A DNA stretch of 64,000 bases from DATLNF01 sp963765815 (GTDB taxonomy: Bacteria > Actinomycetota > Actinomycetes > BP-191). The stretch is taken from contig CAVXXT010000008.1 in assembly GCA_963765815.1 (NCBI GenBank), positions 248,001 to 312,000 of the forward strand. Reading direction: 5' to 3'. The position numbers and the translations under genes are program-made. A model generated the notes under the pieces. That model did no database searches, had not been told where the DNA came from, and was given only the letters and a program-made list of their open reading frames with translations. This document shows positions 16,230-25,185 of the stretch, one piece after another. Each line of letters starts with the position of its first letter. Within the stretch, counting starts at the first letter, position 1.

Positions 16230-18226
16230 CCCTCGCCGACGCCGCCGCCGGTCTCGGGGTCGTGATCCCGGTCACCGTGACGAGCGTCGTCACCGGGATC
16301 GCGCTGCGGCGCTGGGCCCTCCCGCGGTGGGCCGGCGCGCACGCCGCGCTCGCCGCCACCGTGCTCGGCCTGTCCGGACTGCTCACCGTCGCGCACCTGC
16401 TCGGCGCGGCCGGCCAGCTCCGGCCGGCTCCGGTCGTCGGCGGGTGCGTGCTGCTCGCCGTCGGCGCGGCGTACGTCGCGGTCACGCGCGCGCCGGTCGC
16501 CGACCCCGGCGACCGCCCGACGGTGCCGGCCGAGCCGGCCGAGCCGCGGGCGCCGATCGAGACGGTCGTGCGCGTGTGCGCGATCGCGCTGGTGGCGCTG
16601 GTGCTCGCCCAGTGGGCCTACGGCCTCGCGGACACGCTGCGGTCCGGGATGGCGTCGTACGACTCGATCGACTACCACCTGCCGATCGCCGCGCGGTTCG
16701 CGCACACCGGCGAGATCCTGCCGCTGCACTTCATCCTGCCGGACACCGGGACGTTCACCTTCCACCCCGCGGACGCCGAGCTGATCAACGCGATCGGCAT
16801 GCTCGGCTGGAGCCGCGATGTGCTGGTGCCCTACCTGAACTTCGGCTGGCTGGCCGCGCTGCTGCTCGCCGGCTGGTGCTTCGCGAGGCAGCGCAGCGCT
16901 GCCGTCTTCAGCCTGATGGCGACCGCGCTCGTCCTCTGCGTGCCGATCTTCGCCCACGGGCAGGCGGGCACCGCGCTCAACGACCTGCCGGCGCTGTTCG
17001 GCCTGGTCGCTGCCGGCGCGATCCTCGTCCACGGCCGCGACGACCCCCGGGCCTACGCCGTCGCGGGGCTCGCGGGCGGCATCGCGCTGGGCGCGAAGCT
17101 CACGGTGCTGATCCCGATCGCCGTGCTGACGGTCGCCGTGCCCTTGCTGCACCGCCGACGCCTGGCGATGACCGGCGCGTGGCTCGGCGGTCTCGTCGTC
17201 ACCGGCGCGTTCTGGTACGTCCGCAACCTGGTGGTCGCGGGCAGCCCGCTGCCGGCGGCGAAGCTGCCGTTCTTCCCGCACGCCGAGATGCCGCTGCTGG
17301 AGAAGCGCGGCTGGAGCGTGAGCCACTACCTCTTCGACGCGTTCGCGTGGCGCGACCTGTTCCCGGACGGGATGCGCGGCGCCTTCGGCTGGCTGTGGCC
17401 GGTCCTCGCGGTCGCCGTCGTCGCCGGCGTCGTCGTCGCACTGCGCCGCGGCGCGACGGTCGACCGCGTCCTCGCCGTCGTCGCCGTCCTCTCGCTGCTC
17501 GGCTACCTGGTGACGCCGACGACCGCGCTGGGCGCAGAGGGCCGGCCGAGCCCGCCGATCTTCGCCTTCAACCTGCGGTACGCCGCGCCCGGCATGCTGC
17601 TCGGGCTGCTGCTCCTCGCCGACGTGTCGTCGCGCTGGTCGCCGTCTCGCCGTCGCTGGGCAGCCGGCGGGGTGCTCGCCGTCGCGGCCGCCGCGCAGAC
17701 CACCGGCTTCATCTGGCGGGACGCTGACCGCTACGTGTGGACCGCGACCGCCGCCGGCGCGCTCGTCGGGCTGGTCCCGCTGCTGGTCCGCCGTCGCCCG
17801 CCGCGGCTGGCGATCGCGGCCGTCGCGCTGCTCGGCACGGTCGCCGTCGTCGGCGTCGACATGAAGCTCGACCCGCCGCCGTACGACCCGCTCGCGCAGT
17901 GGGCCGCGAACGTCAGCGACGCGCGGATCGCGATGGGCGGCATCCGCAAGCACTACGCGCTGACCGGACCGACGCTGGACAACACCGTCGACTACGTCGG
18001 CCGCCGGCTCGACCACGGCACGTTCGCGGCGGTCACCGACTGCCGCACGTGGCGGCGGATCATCGCCGAGGGCGACTACGACTACGTCGTGACGTTCGAC
18101 AGCTTCCCGCTGGACGTGAAGCCGGACTCGTGGACCGACGGGCCGGGCGCGGTGCTCGAGGTGAAGGCGCGCAACCTGCGCATCTGGCGGCTCGACGCGC
18201 CGCCGGACCCGGACCTCTGCCCCTGA
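16226..18226 (+). CDS. GT39-like polytopic membrane glycosyltransferase (666 aa)
   Basis: About a dozen hydrophobic segments. The first large loop contains SYDSIDYHLPIAARFAH followed by FHPADAELINAIG, which resembles the acidic first-loop motif of GT-C enzymes (PMT/ArnT/GT39). GAFWYVRNLVVAGSPLP is another loop signature seen in this group. The C-terminal 100 residues are soluble and contain two Cys. GT-C enzymes use a polyprenyl-phosphate sugar at the outer face of the membrane, and the DPM-like enzyme at 14241-15098 is a natural partner. No strong Shine-Dalgarno precedes the GTG; a mini-ORF ends across it. Confidence 0.7.
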   Translation: MTLADAAAGLGVVIPVTVTSVVTGIALRRWALPRWAGAHAALAATVLGLSGLLTVAHLLGAAGQLRPAPVVGGCVLLAVGAAYVAVTRAPVADPGDRPTVPAEPAEPRAPIETVVRVCAIALVALVLAQWAYGLADTLRSGMASYDSIDYHLPIAARFAHTGEILPLHFILPDTGTFTFHPADAELINAIGMLGWSRDVLVPYLNFGWLAALLLAGWCFARQRSAAVFSLMATALVLCVPIFAHGQAGTALNDLPALFGLVAAGAILVHGRDDPRAYAVAGLAGGIALGAKLTVLIPIAVLTVAVPLLHRRRLAMTGAWLGGLVVTGAFWYVRNLVVAGSPLPAAKLPFFPHAEMPLLEKRGWSVSHYLFDAFAWRDLFPDGMRGAFGWLWPVLAVAVVAGVVVALRRGATVDRVLAVVAVLSLLGYLVTPTTALGAEGRPSPPIFAFNLRYAAPGMLLGLLLLADVSSRWSPSRRRWAAGGVLAVAAAAQTTGFIWRDADRYVWTATAAGALVGLVPLLVRRRPPRLAIAAVALLGTVAVVGVDMKLDPPPYDPLAQWAANVSDARIAMGGIRKHYALTGPTLDNTVDYVGRRLDHGTFAAVTDCRTWRRIIAEGDYDYVVTFDSFPLDVKPDSWTDGPGAVLEVKARNLRIWRLDAPPDPDLCP

Positions 18227-18239
18227 CCCGCGCAGGCGA

Positions 18240-19163
18240 CTACCGGCGTACGGCGAGCACCGCCATGCGGTCGTGCAGGTCCGGCGCGACCATCCGGCCG
18301 CTGCGCCCCACGCGGTCGAGCAGCGCCCGCAGCGGCTTGCCAGCCGGCGGCGCGAACCCGGCGAGCGCGTCGGCGTAGTAGCCGGCGGTGAAGCACTTCG
18401 GGTGCGAGTCGAACCACAGCGGCCGCAGGCCGGCCGCGTCGAGCGCGCGGGCCATCGAGCCCCGCGAGAAGTAGTGCAGGTGCATCGGCAGCACGCTCCA
18501 CCAGCGCGCGCCGAGCGCCCGGGCGAGCCGGCTGCCGGCGTCGGGCAGCATCAGCAGCACCGCGCCGTCGGGGTCGAGCAGCCCGGCCAGGTCGCGCAGC
18601 GCGGCGACCGGGTCGTCGAGGTGCTCGATGACGTCGGCGAGGACGACCAGGCGCGCGGTCTCCCCGGCCGACACGGCGTCGGCGAGGGAGCCGACGACGA
18701 CGTCGGCACCGCGCTCGCGCGCGCGGCCGGCCGCCCAGGTCGACGGCTCGTAGCCGCGCGCCGTCCAGCCGCGCTCGGCCGCCGCGACGAGGAACGAGCC
18801 GGTCCAGCAGCCGACGTCGAGCACCCGACCGGGGGGCACCGACCGCTCGACCCGGGCCAGCACCCGCCGTGCGGTCTCGACCTGCCCCGGCTCCTCGCGC
18901 AGCGACACCGGGTCGGCGGCGTCGGCGTACGCCGAGCTCACCGCGGCCTCGTCGGGGACGCCGGCGACGCTGCCGTGGCTGCATCGCGCGCAGTGCACCA
19001 CCGGCGCGACGGTGTGCCCGTACGCCGAGGCGCTGGGCCGGAACGCCGCGGCGTCGACGCCGGCCTCGGTGCGCTCGGCCGGCACCTGCCAGCGGATCGC
19101 TCCGTCCGCGCCCCCGCAGATCGGGCAGGTCCAGCCGGCGGGCGGCGCCTGGCCTCGGCTCAC
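18240..19163 (-). CDS. Zinc-ribbon class I methyltransferase (307 aa)
   Basis: N-terminal CPIC...CARC zinc ribbon, then a methyltransferase-23 domain: RVLDVGCWTGSFLVAA (motif I), ARGYEPS (motif II), VLADVIEHLDDPVAALRDL and VLLMLPD. It resembles the protein at 7104-7976 in architecture, so the cluster holds two such enzymes. It probably methylates a sugar hydroxyl of a nucleotide sugar or glycan. The GTG start overlaps the stop of the family-2 transferase upstream (GTGA). Confidence 0.86.
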   Translation of the reverse strand: MSRGQAPPAGWTCPICGGADGAIRWQVPAERTEAGVDAAAFRPSASAYGHTVAPVVHCARCSHGSVAGVPDEAAVSSAYADAADPVSLREEPGQVETARRVLARVERSVPPGRVLDVGCWTGSFLVAAAERGWTARGYEPSTWAAGRARERGADVVVGSLADAVSAGETARLVVLADVIEHLDDPVAALRDLAGLLDPDGAVLLMLPDAGSRLARALGARWWSVLPMHLHYFSRGSMARALDAAGLRPLWFDSHPKCFTAGYYADALAGFAPPAGKPLRALLDRVGRSGRMVAPDLHDRMAVLAVRR

Positions 19164-20119
19164 GTCGGCGCTCCTGGTGTCGTGGGCGGGCCGTCGGGCC
19201 CGGCGCCCGGCGCGCGCAGCCGCACCGGGACCTGCGCCCGCCAGTACGCCGCCTTGTCGCGCCGGCCGGTGAGGGCGCCGGTCGCGGCGCTGCGCATCGC
19301 ACCGGCGGCGTTGATCCAGCGGTAGGCGCGAGCGTACGCGGGGCCGCGCCGGCGCTCGACCAGCCGGTAGGTGTTGGCCAGCCAGGCCGCGTCGCGACGC
19401 GCGCCGTACGCCGATGCGCCGGACGCGTTGCCGACGTGCCGCACCAGCGCGCTCGGCTCGAACCACGTCGTCCAGCCCGCGTCGCGTGCGCGCCAGCACC
19501 ACTCGACGTCCTCGGCGTACATGAAGAACCGCTCGTCGAAGCCGCCGACCGCGTCGAGCGCGGCCCGGCGCATCAGCAGCGCGGCGCCGACCGCCCAGTC
19601 GACCTCGCGCGGCTGGTCGTGCAGCCACGCGCCGTGCAGCGCGCGTCGCCGCGCCCACTGCGGGGCGACCAGCCGATAGCCGCCGGCCGCCGTCGCGGCA
19701 GCAACCGCAAGGGACGGGAACGCGTGCGTCGAGTGCTCGAGCTCACCGTCGGGCGTCTCGAGTCGTGGCGCGATCGCGCCGGCTGACGGCGCCGCCTCTC
19801 CGGTCGCGACGAGGCGGCCGATCGCGTCCGGCTCGGGCCACGCGTCGGAGTTCAGCGCGAGGAACCACGGCGCGTCGCCGCGGGCGATGAGCGAGTTCAC
19901 GCCGGCGGCGAACCCGACGTTGGTCGCGCCGCGGTCGAGCTCGGCCTCCGGCACGAGGTCGGCGATCGCGTCGCCCGTGCCGTCGGCGGAGGCGTTGTCG
20001 CGCACGAGCAGGCGGATGTCGACCCCCTGCTCGGAGTCGAGCAGCCGGCGCAGCGCGGCGACGGTGAGCTCGCGGGTGTTGTAGGTCACGACGCCGACGT
20101 CGACGCGCGGCCGGCTCAT
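19160..20119 (-). CDS. Rhamnosyltransferase-like glycosyltransferase family 2 (319 aa)
   Basis: GT-A enzyme of the WbbL/rhamnosyl type. VDVGVVTYNTRELT opens it, LVRDNASADGT is the nucleotide-binding strand, and FLALNSDAWPEPDAI holds the metal-binding NxD motif that replaces DxD in this subgroup. GGFDERFFMYAEDVEWCWRA is the hallmark catalytic segment. By family knowledge these often use dTDP-rhamnose or a similar donor. ATG start, 10 bp downstream of the next family-2 gene and in the same direction. Confidence 0.86.
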   Translation of the reverse strand: MSRPRVDVGVVTYNTRELTVAALRRLLDSEQGVDIRLLVRDNASADGTGDAIADLVPEAELDRGATNVGFAAGVNSLIARGDAPWFLALNSDAWPEPDAIGRLVATGEAAPSAGAIAPRLETPDGELEHSTHAFPSLAVAAATAAGGYRLVAPQWARRRALHGAWLHDQPREVDWAVGAALLMRRAALDAVGGFDERFFMYAEDVEWCWRARDAGWTTWFEPSALVRHVGNASGASAYGARRDAAWLANTYRLVERRRGPAYARAYRWINAAGAMRSAATGALTGRRDKAAYWRAQVPVRLRAPGAGPDGPPTTPGAPT

Positions 20120-20129
20120 GCGCGCGCGG

Positions 20130-21092
20130 TCACAGCAGCACGGTGCGGTGCTTGACCGAGCCGCGCAGCATGGTGACGACCTCGACGACGTCGACTACGA
20201 ACGCGCCGGGCAGCACCAGCCAGCGGCGCCTGCGCCCCGGGACGAGTGGCCACCTCACGACCCGGAACCGTACCCAGGGCAGCACCAGCAGCGCGGCCGG
20301 CGGCCACCGCCACGCGGCGGCGAGCCCGGTGACGGCGAGCAGGACGAGCGGGTGGGTCGGCTTCCAGAAGTGCCGCGCGAAGAACAGCCGCGACCGGTGT
20401 GCCGGATGCCTGCGGTGCAGCCGCGGCAGGTCGACCCAGCTCCAGCTCTCGCGCAGCGTCGCGCGGAAGCTCGACGGGCGGACGTCGTGCAGCACCCGCA
20501 CGTCGCCGGCGTACCTGATCTCGCGGCCGAGCGCGTGGACCCGCAGGCCGAGGTCGACGTCCTCGCCGGTCCGGTGCGCCGGGTCGAAGCCGCCGACCGC
20601 CTCGAGGTCGGCGAGGCGGTAGAACGCGTTGCAGGTCTGCATGAACCGAGCGTCGTCGACGCGCATCGTCCGCGAGAACGCGCCGAGCTGCGACAGCTGC
20701 GCGGGGTCCGGCTCGGTGTGCCCGACGACGAAGGCGTCGTCGTCGCCGAGCGCGGCGAGACCGCGTTCCAGCCAGTCCGCGTCGGGCACGCAGTCGTCGT
20801 CGGTGAACGCCACGACCGGGGCGGTGCCGGCGCGCCAGGCCCGCTCGCGCGCGACCGCAGGTCCGCCGTTGCGCTCGCCGGCGACGACCTGCACGCGCAG
20901 CCGGCTGCCGTCGGCCGCGGCACGCAGCCGCGCGACGGCGTCCCCGCCGGACGCGTCGTCGGAGACGACCACCTCGAAGGAGTCCGGCCCGATCGTCTGC
21001 CGCTCAAGCGCGCGGAGCAGCCGGCTCACCCGGTCGACCCGCCGGTACGTCGCGACCGCCACGGTGACCCGCGTCGGCGGGCCCTCGGTCAC
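20130..21092 (-). CDS. Glycosyltransferase family 2 (320 aa)
   Basis: GT-A enzyme: VTVAVATYRRVDRV, VVVSDDASGGD, FTDDDCVPDADWL (metal site) and HRTGEDVDLGLR (catalytic ED). The C-terminal third is hydrophobic, with two probable membrane helices. The last residues GSVKHRTVLL are nearly the same as in the family-2 protein at 700-1707, which shares the whole domain layout. The GTG start overlaps the stop of the DUF4012 gene. Confidence 0.87.
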   Translation of the reverse strand: MTEGPPTRVTVAVATYRRVDRVSRLLRALERQTIGPDSFEVVVSDDASGGDAVARLRAAADGSRLRVQVVAGERNGGPAVARERAWRAGTAPVVAFTDDDCVPDADWLERGLAALGDDDAFVVGHTEPDPAQLSQLGAFSRTMRVDDARFMQTCNAFYRLADLEAVGGFDPAHRTGEDVDLGLRVHALGREIRYAGDVRVLHDVRPSSFRATLRESWSWVDLPRLHRRHPAHRSRLFFARHFWKPTHPLVLLAVTGLAAAWRWPPAALLVLPWVRFRVVRWPLVPGRRRRWLVLPGAFVVDVVEVVTMLRGSVKHRTVLL

Positions 21093-22939
21093 GAGTCGCC
21101 GATGTCGAGATCGTCGGGGACGACGAGCGGCTGCTGGCGCACGGTCGGCGGCGCGGTCGTGCCGTCGGGCTCGCGGTAGACCAGCTCGACGAACGTGTCC
21201 TTGCCCGGGTCGACGTCGAGGAACGTCGAGAAGACGCCGTGCCCGCGCTCGACCTCCGACTCCATCAGCGTCTTGCTGCCGTTGAGCAACGCGCGCTCGA
21301 GCGCGCAGCCCACCCCGCAGTAGACGCTGAGGTAGACACGGCCCTGGCCGTCGATCGCCGCGCGCCCGTTGGGCAGGTCGAGCCGGCCGACGACGTACGC
21401 CGGGAGCCCGCCCTCCGGCGCGGTGTTGCGCAGCCGCACCACGACCTTCACCCGCCGGCCGCCGGACGGGTGCGGCACCGAGTCGTAGCGGATCTGGCGG
21501 CGCAGGTAGTAGTCGAGCTTGTTGCCGCCGCTGTTCTGGGTGACGACCTGCAGGTAGGCGCCGGGCGTCTCGGGCAGCGCCCCGGCGATCGGCGTCGCCT
21601 CGAGCCGCTGCTGCTCGGTCGCGACCGTCGAGTAGAGCTGCAGGTGGTTCTCCTTCGCCGCGGTCGCCAGGCCGGTGACGGTGACCAGCGAGTCGCCTGA
21701 ACCGGAGATGAGCTGGTCGAAGACGCGCCGGGCGACGACCTGCAGGAACTGGTCGCGGCGGTAGTTGTCGGGGAAGCGCGTGTAGGCGTCGCGCATCGTG
21801 AAGTCGACGACCTGCTCGCTGGTCAGCGGCTCGCCGTTGGGCAGGGTCGCCGGGCCGGTGCCCGACAGCAGGTAGCGCATCGCGACCGGGTCGACGCCGA
21901 TGACGCCGTCGAGCCGCTGCCCGGTCGTCTTCTCGTAGAGCGCGAGCCAGATCCGGCTGGCGGCCGGGAAGTGCGGCGACATGTTGCCGTTGATCCAGAA
22001 CGACCGGCTGGCGAAGCGGTCGTAGCGCAGGCCGAACTCCCGGCCCAGGTCGACCGCCGGAGTCGGGAAGGTGTTCGCCAGCTCGGAGTTGGTGCCGGTC
22101 TTGGTCAGCGCGATCCGGCCGTCGCGCGCCTCGATGATCCCGTAGGCGCCGAGCAGCCCGCCGGTCGCCCGGGCCTCGGCGTTGGACTGCACCGCCATGA
22201 GGTACCGGCGTACGCCGTTCTGGCCGAGCATCGGCGGGCCGAGCTCGGCGAAGAGCGCGCCGGTGCGGGTGACGTCGGCGAGCGCGCGCACCTCGGCGAG
22301 CAGCTCGTCGCGCGCCGCGCCGATCGGCTGCACGACGAGGGTTCGCGGCAGCGCGTCGAGGCGCGCGGCGATCGCCTCGGCGTCGGCGCTGGCGGCGAGC
22401 AGGCCCGGTCGCGCCTTGCCGAGCGCGTCGACGTTCACGGTGTCGCCGCGCACCCGGAGCGACTTCGGCGCGACGGTGAGCCCGACGTCGAACAGCTCGG
22501 GCAGCGTGTCGGCGGCCAGGTCGTCGACGGCCACGGTGACCCCGCGCACGACCGACATCGACGCGCCGAGGCCGGGGATCCGCCGGTACACCGCCCAGAC
22601 CGGGTCGCCGGTCAGCCGCCGGGCCGCCGCGGTCTTGGTGCGCAGCGAGGCGAGCCGCTCCCGCGCGCCGGTCTCGTCACCCGCGAGCAGCGACTGCTTG
22701 GCCGTGATCAGCGCGGCGCGGGCGAGGACGAGGTGGCGAGCGGCGAGGGTGCCGCGGAAGCCGACCCACGCCGTCGCGACGGCGAGCAGGACGGCGGCGC
22801 CGATCAGGACCCGGGAGGCCGTCGTACGACGCCCGCTGCGACCGCCCCGATTGCGGCGACCGCGCAGCGCCAGGCGCCGGCTCAGGCGGCGGGCGCTTCC
22901 TCGTTGCGGCGGCGGCGCCGCGCGAGCGCGAATAGCCAC
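21089..22939 (-). CDS. DUF4012 membrane-anchored protein (about 616 aa)
   Basis: A single hydrophobic helix near the N-terminus (VLIGAAVLLAVATAWVGF) is followed by a large extracellular region. The stretch QNGVRRYLMAVQSNAEARATGG and the later DPVAMRYLLSGTGP are DUF4012 family features. Members occur beside exopolysaccharide genes in actinobacteria; their activity is unknown to me. No ATG, GTG or TTG occurs between the end of the upstream gene and the coding region, so the start must lie inside that gene. GTG at 22937-22939 is taken, giving a 58-bp overlap; GTG 22987 is an alternative. Confidence 0.8.
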   Translation of the reverse strand: MAIRARAAPPPQRGSARRLSRRLALRGRRNRGGRSGRRTTASRVLIGAAVLLAVATAWVGFRGTLAARHLVLARAALITAKQSLLAGDETGARERLASLRTKTAAARRLTGDPVWAVYRRIPGLGASMSVVRGVTVAVDDLAADTLPELFDVGLTVAPKSLRVRGDTVNVDALGKARPGLLAASADAEAIAARLDALPRTLVVQPIGAARDELLAEVRALADVTRTGALFAELGPPMLGQNGVRRYLMAVQSNAEARATGGLLGAYGIIEARDGRIALTKTGTNSELANTFPTPAVDLGREFGLRYDRFASRSFWINGNMSPHFPAASRIWLALYEKTTGQRLDGVIGVDPVAMRYLLSGTGPATLPNGEPLTSEQVVDFTMRDAYTRFPDNYRRDQFLQVVARRVFDQLISGSGDSLVTVTGLATAAKENHLQLYSTVATEQQRLEATPIAGALPETPGAYLQVVTQNSGGNKLDYYLRRQIRYDSVPHPSGGRRVKVVVRLRNTAPEGGLPAYVVGRLDLPNGRAAIDGQGRVYLSVYCGVGCALERALLNGSKTLMESEVERGHGVFSTFLDVDPGKDTFVELVYREPDGTTAPPTVRQQPLVVPDDLDIGDS

Positions 22940-23784
22940 AGGCCGACCAGCATCGCCAGCAGGATGCCGAGGATCAGCAGGTCCCACAGCGAGCGGCTGA
23001 GCGGGCCCTTGCCGGGCTCGTCGGGCTGGGCGATGCCGGACGGCGACGCGGTGGGCTCGACGACCGGGGACTCGGAGACCTCGGGGCTCGCCGACTCGCT
23101 GCCACCGGGGCCGAAGCCGCCGGCCGGACCGCCGTTGTCGGTCTCGTCCCCGCCGACCTCCGGGGTCTCACGCGGGACGTCGGGGGTCCCGGTGCTGCCC
23201 GGGGCGCCGGTGGGGCTGGGCCCGCGGGTGCGGATCGGGGAGGGCTGGCCGGGCGGAGTGGTCTGACCGCCGGGGGGAGGTGTGGTGGACCCGCCGCCGG
23301 GCGGGGGTGTGGTCTGACCGCCGCCCGGGGGAGGCGTGGTGGACCCGCCGCCGGGGGGAGGGGTGGTCTGGCCGCCGCCGCCGCCACCGCCGCCGCCTTC
23401 TCCACCACCGCCGCCACCGCCGCCTTCGCAGACGTCGATCACGGCGCGGACGAACCGGGAGTTGCCACCCGAGCCGGTGCCGGTGCCGCGCAGCTCGTGC
23501 TGGCCGATCCGGGCGTTGCCCGGGATCCGGTAGGTGTAGGAGAACGTGCCCGAGGAGTTGGCGAGGACGTCGGCGACGTACGCCCCGTCGTTGGTGATGC
23601 GGACGGTGGAGCCGGCCTGGAAGTCGTCGCCCTCGAACGTGACGAGCTCGCCCTGGCAGACCCGGGAGCGGTCGACGCGACCGGTGCCCTCGTTCGGCGG
23701 GTACTGCGCGAACGCCGTGCCGGCCAGCCCTGCCGACAGGCAGAGGACGGCGAGCAGCGCGGCGACTACGCGGCGCAGGGGCAT
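22882..23784 (-). CDS. Secreted, membrane-anchored protein with PPGGG repeats (300 aa)
   Basis: A signal peptide (VVAALLAVLCLSAGLAGTAFA) leads to an 80-residue beta-rich domain with two Cys (VCQGELVTFEGDDF and VIDVCEGG), similar to IPT or surface-adhesion folds. A poly-Gly run and four repeats of TTPPPGGG follow, then a Pro/Ser/Glu linker, and a C-terminal membrane helix (LLILGILLAMLVGLWLFAL) with an RRRRR tail. The layout is that of a protein held in the membrane with its domain spaced across the cell wall. Overlap with the DUF4012 gene suggests the two products act together. Confidence 0.8.
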   Translation of the reverse strand: MPLRRVVAALLAVLCLSAGLAGTAFAQYPPNEGTGRVDRSRVCQGELVTFEGDDFQAGSTVRITNDGAYVADVLANSSGTFSYTYRIPGNARIGQHELRGTGTGSGGNSRFVRAVIDVCEGGGGGGGGEGGGGGGGGGQTTPPPGGGSTTPPPGGGQTTPPPGGGSTTPPPGGQTTPPGQPSPIRTRGPSPTGAPGSTGTPDVPRETPEVGGDETDNGGPAGGFGPGGSESASPEVSESPVVEPTASPSGIAQPDEPGKGPLSRSLWDLLILGILLAMLVGLWLFALARRRRRNEEAPAA

Positions 23785-24114
23785 GGACGCTGCTCTCAGG
23801 TCAGGGCTCGACGCGGGGGTGACCCGTCATCCTACCTCACGGACAGGGACGATCCGTGACTCAGGGTGACGGATGGAGGGCGATCGGACCAGCCCTCCAC
23901 GCGGGATTCTCGGCCGACGTGACCCGTTCCTGTACGGCGAATCGGACACTGGCCACCAATCTCCATCCCCGGAGCCACCCCGCGGCTGACCGCTCGCCTC
24001 CGCACTTCTCCGCCGCCACGCCGGTCCGGTCGGGGAGAAGTGCGGAGCCGAGCGATATCCCCAGATGGGCTGCCTCGCGCTCAGGCCGGGGTCGGTGGAC
24101 ACCATCGTCGAGGC
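23785..24114. other. 330-bp intergenic region with a hairpin element
   Basis: Between the divergent secreted-protein and DUF559 genes. It holds a possible -10 TAGGAT for the minus-strand gene (in the CCTACC stretch near 23832) and the hairpin element at 23991-24054. No further coding sequence is seen. Confidence 0.5.
23991..24054. repeat. Hairpin element, copy 1
   Basis: Arms at 23991-24011 and 24034-24054 pair over 21 bases with one mismatch; the core is CTCCGCACTTCTCC. The loop is 22 bases. Most of the element is repeated in the same orientation after the next gene, at 25040-25096. Confidence 0.8.
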
Positions 24115-25020
24115 GTGGACGAGCTGATCACGACCGCCGAGGCGATGGCGCAGGGGCTGACCCGCCACCACCTCGCCCGCGTCGTGGCCTCCGGCGTCTG
24201 GCTGCACGTGCTCTGGGGCGTCTACGCCGTGGCCGCGGGAGCGTCTCCGCTCGGGTCGCTGCGCCGTCGCGCCGCCCTCCTGCGGGCCGGCGCGGACGGC
24301 TGGCTGTGCGGGCCGTCGGCGCTCGCCGAGTGGGGGATGCCGGTCGGCGACCCGCTCGTCTGTCATCTCGCCATGACGCGCACCGGCGCGATGCGCGGCG
24401 AGCCCGGTCGGCTGGTGGTGCACCGCGCCCGCTCGTCGACCGGTTGGGTGGAGCGCGGCGACGTGCGGCTGGAGCGCTTCGACGCCGCGGTCGTCACGGC
24501 GTTCGGGTCGATCGCCGACGACCTGGATCGCCAGGAGCTGCTCTGCCGCGCCGTCCGCGAGCGGCGTACGACGGTGGCCCGGCTGCGCAGCGCGGCGGGC
24601 GCTCACGGCCGGTTCCCGGGCTGCCGGCGGTTCCGCGCCATCCTCGATCTGGTCGAGCTCGGCTGCCGGAGCCCGATCGAGATCGACTTCCTGGTCAACG
24701 TCGAGCGGCCGTTCGGCCTGCCGTCTGCGGACCGGCAGCACCCGTTGCGGCGCCGGCGGGGTGGCCGCGTGGGTGCGGCGTACGGCGATGTCCTCTATGG
24801 GCAGCTGCGGATCGTCATCGAGCTCGACGGCACGGACGACCACTGCGACGACAAGCGCCGGGCCGACCTGCGGCGTGACCTCGACCTGGCCGCGCAGGGG
24901 ATCCTCACGATCCGGCTCACCGGCTACCAGGTGCGCCAGGACGCCGCAGCCACCGCCGCCGCGCTGCGGGAGATCTTCGCCGACCGCGCTCGCCTCGTCG
25001 GCCTGGCCGCCGCGTCCTGA
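24115..25020 (+). CDS. AbiEi-like N-terminus with DUF559 endonuclease-like domain (301 aa)
   Basis: The first 50 residues (ITTAEAMAQGLTRHHLARVV, then GVWLHVLWGVYAV) resemble the winged-helix N-terminus of AbiEi antitoxin-like proteins. The C-terminal 110 residues are a DUF559 (Vsr-like, PD-(D/E)xK) domain: SPIEIDFLV, YGDVLYGQLRIVIELDG with the catalytic-type E-x-D, and RRADLRRDLDLAAQGILTIR. Such genes are scattered through actinobacterial genomes and often lack a partner. No cognate methylase or toxin is adjacent. It is framed by two copies of one hairpin element. The GTG start was chosen because upstream residues are not conserved; no clear Shine-Dalgarno is seen. Confidence 0.78.
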   Translation: MDELITTAEAMAQGLTRHHLARVVASGVWLHVLWGVYAVAAGASPLGSLRRRAALLRAGADGWLCGPSALAEWGMPVGDPLVCHLAMTRTGAMRGEPGRLVVHRARSSTGWVERGDVRLERFDAAVVTAFGSIADDLDRQELLCRAVRERRTTVARLRSAAGAHGRFPGCRRFRAILDLVELGCRSPIEIDFLVNVERPFGLPSADRQHPLRRRRGGRVGAAYGDVLYGQLRIVIELDGTDDHCDDKRRADLRRDLDLAAQGILTIRLTGYQVRQDAAATAAALREIFADRARLVGLAAAS

Positions 25021-25039
25021 CGCGACCGGACCCGTCCGA

Positions 25040-25096
25040 CTCCGCACTTCTCCGGCGCCACGCCGGGTGAGTCGAGGACAAGTGCGGAGCCGAGCG
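25040..25096. repeat. Hairpin element, copy 2
   Basis: Arms 25040-25053 and 25076-25089 pair over 14 bases with one mismatch. Both CTCCGCACTTCTCC and the following CGCCACGCCGG, and at the other end AAGTGCGGAGCCGAGCGAT, are shared with copy 1 in direct orientation. Confidence 0.8.
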
Positions 25097-25185
25097 ATGA
25101 CAACCGGACCGCGCACTCGAGCGTCGTACCTTGCTGACGGGTGACAGTCGCCCGGATCGGCTGCGGAACCCCCGGGAGGAAGCCG

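Noticed and set aside
14159..18226. A 1355-residue reading frame covering the DPM-like gene and the acyltransferase on the other strand
   Set aside because: Only the part from 16226 is coding; the upstream part is the shadow of genes in other frames.
23255..23400. A DNA minisatellite of mobile origin
   Set aside because: The repeated DNA simply encodes the TTPPPGGG linker of a secreted protein in frame.
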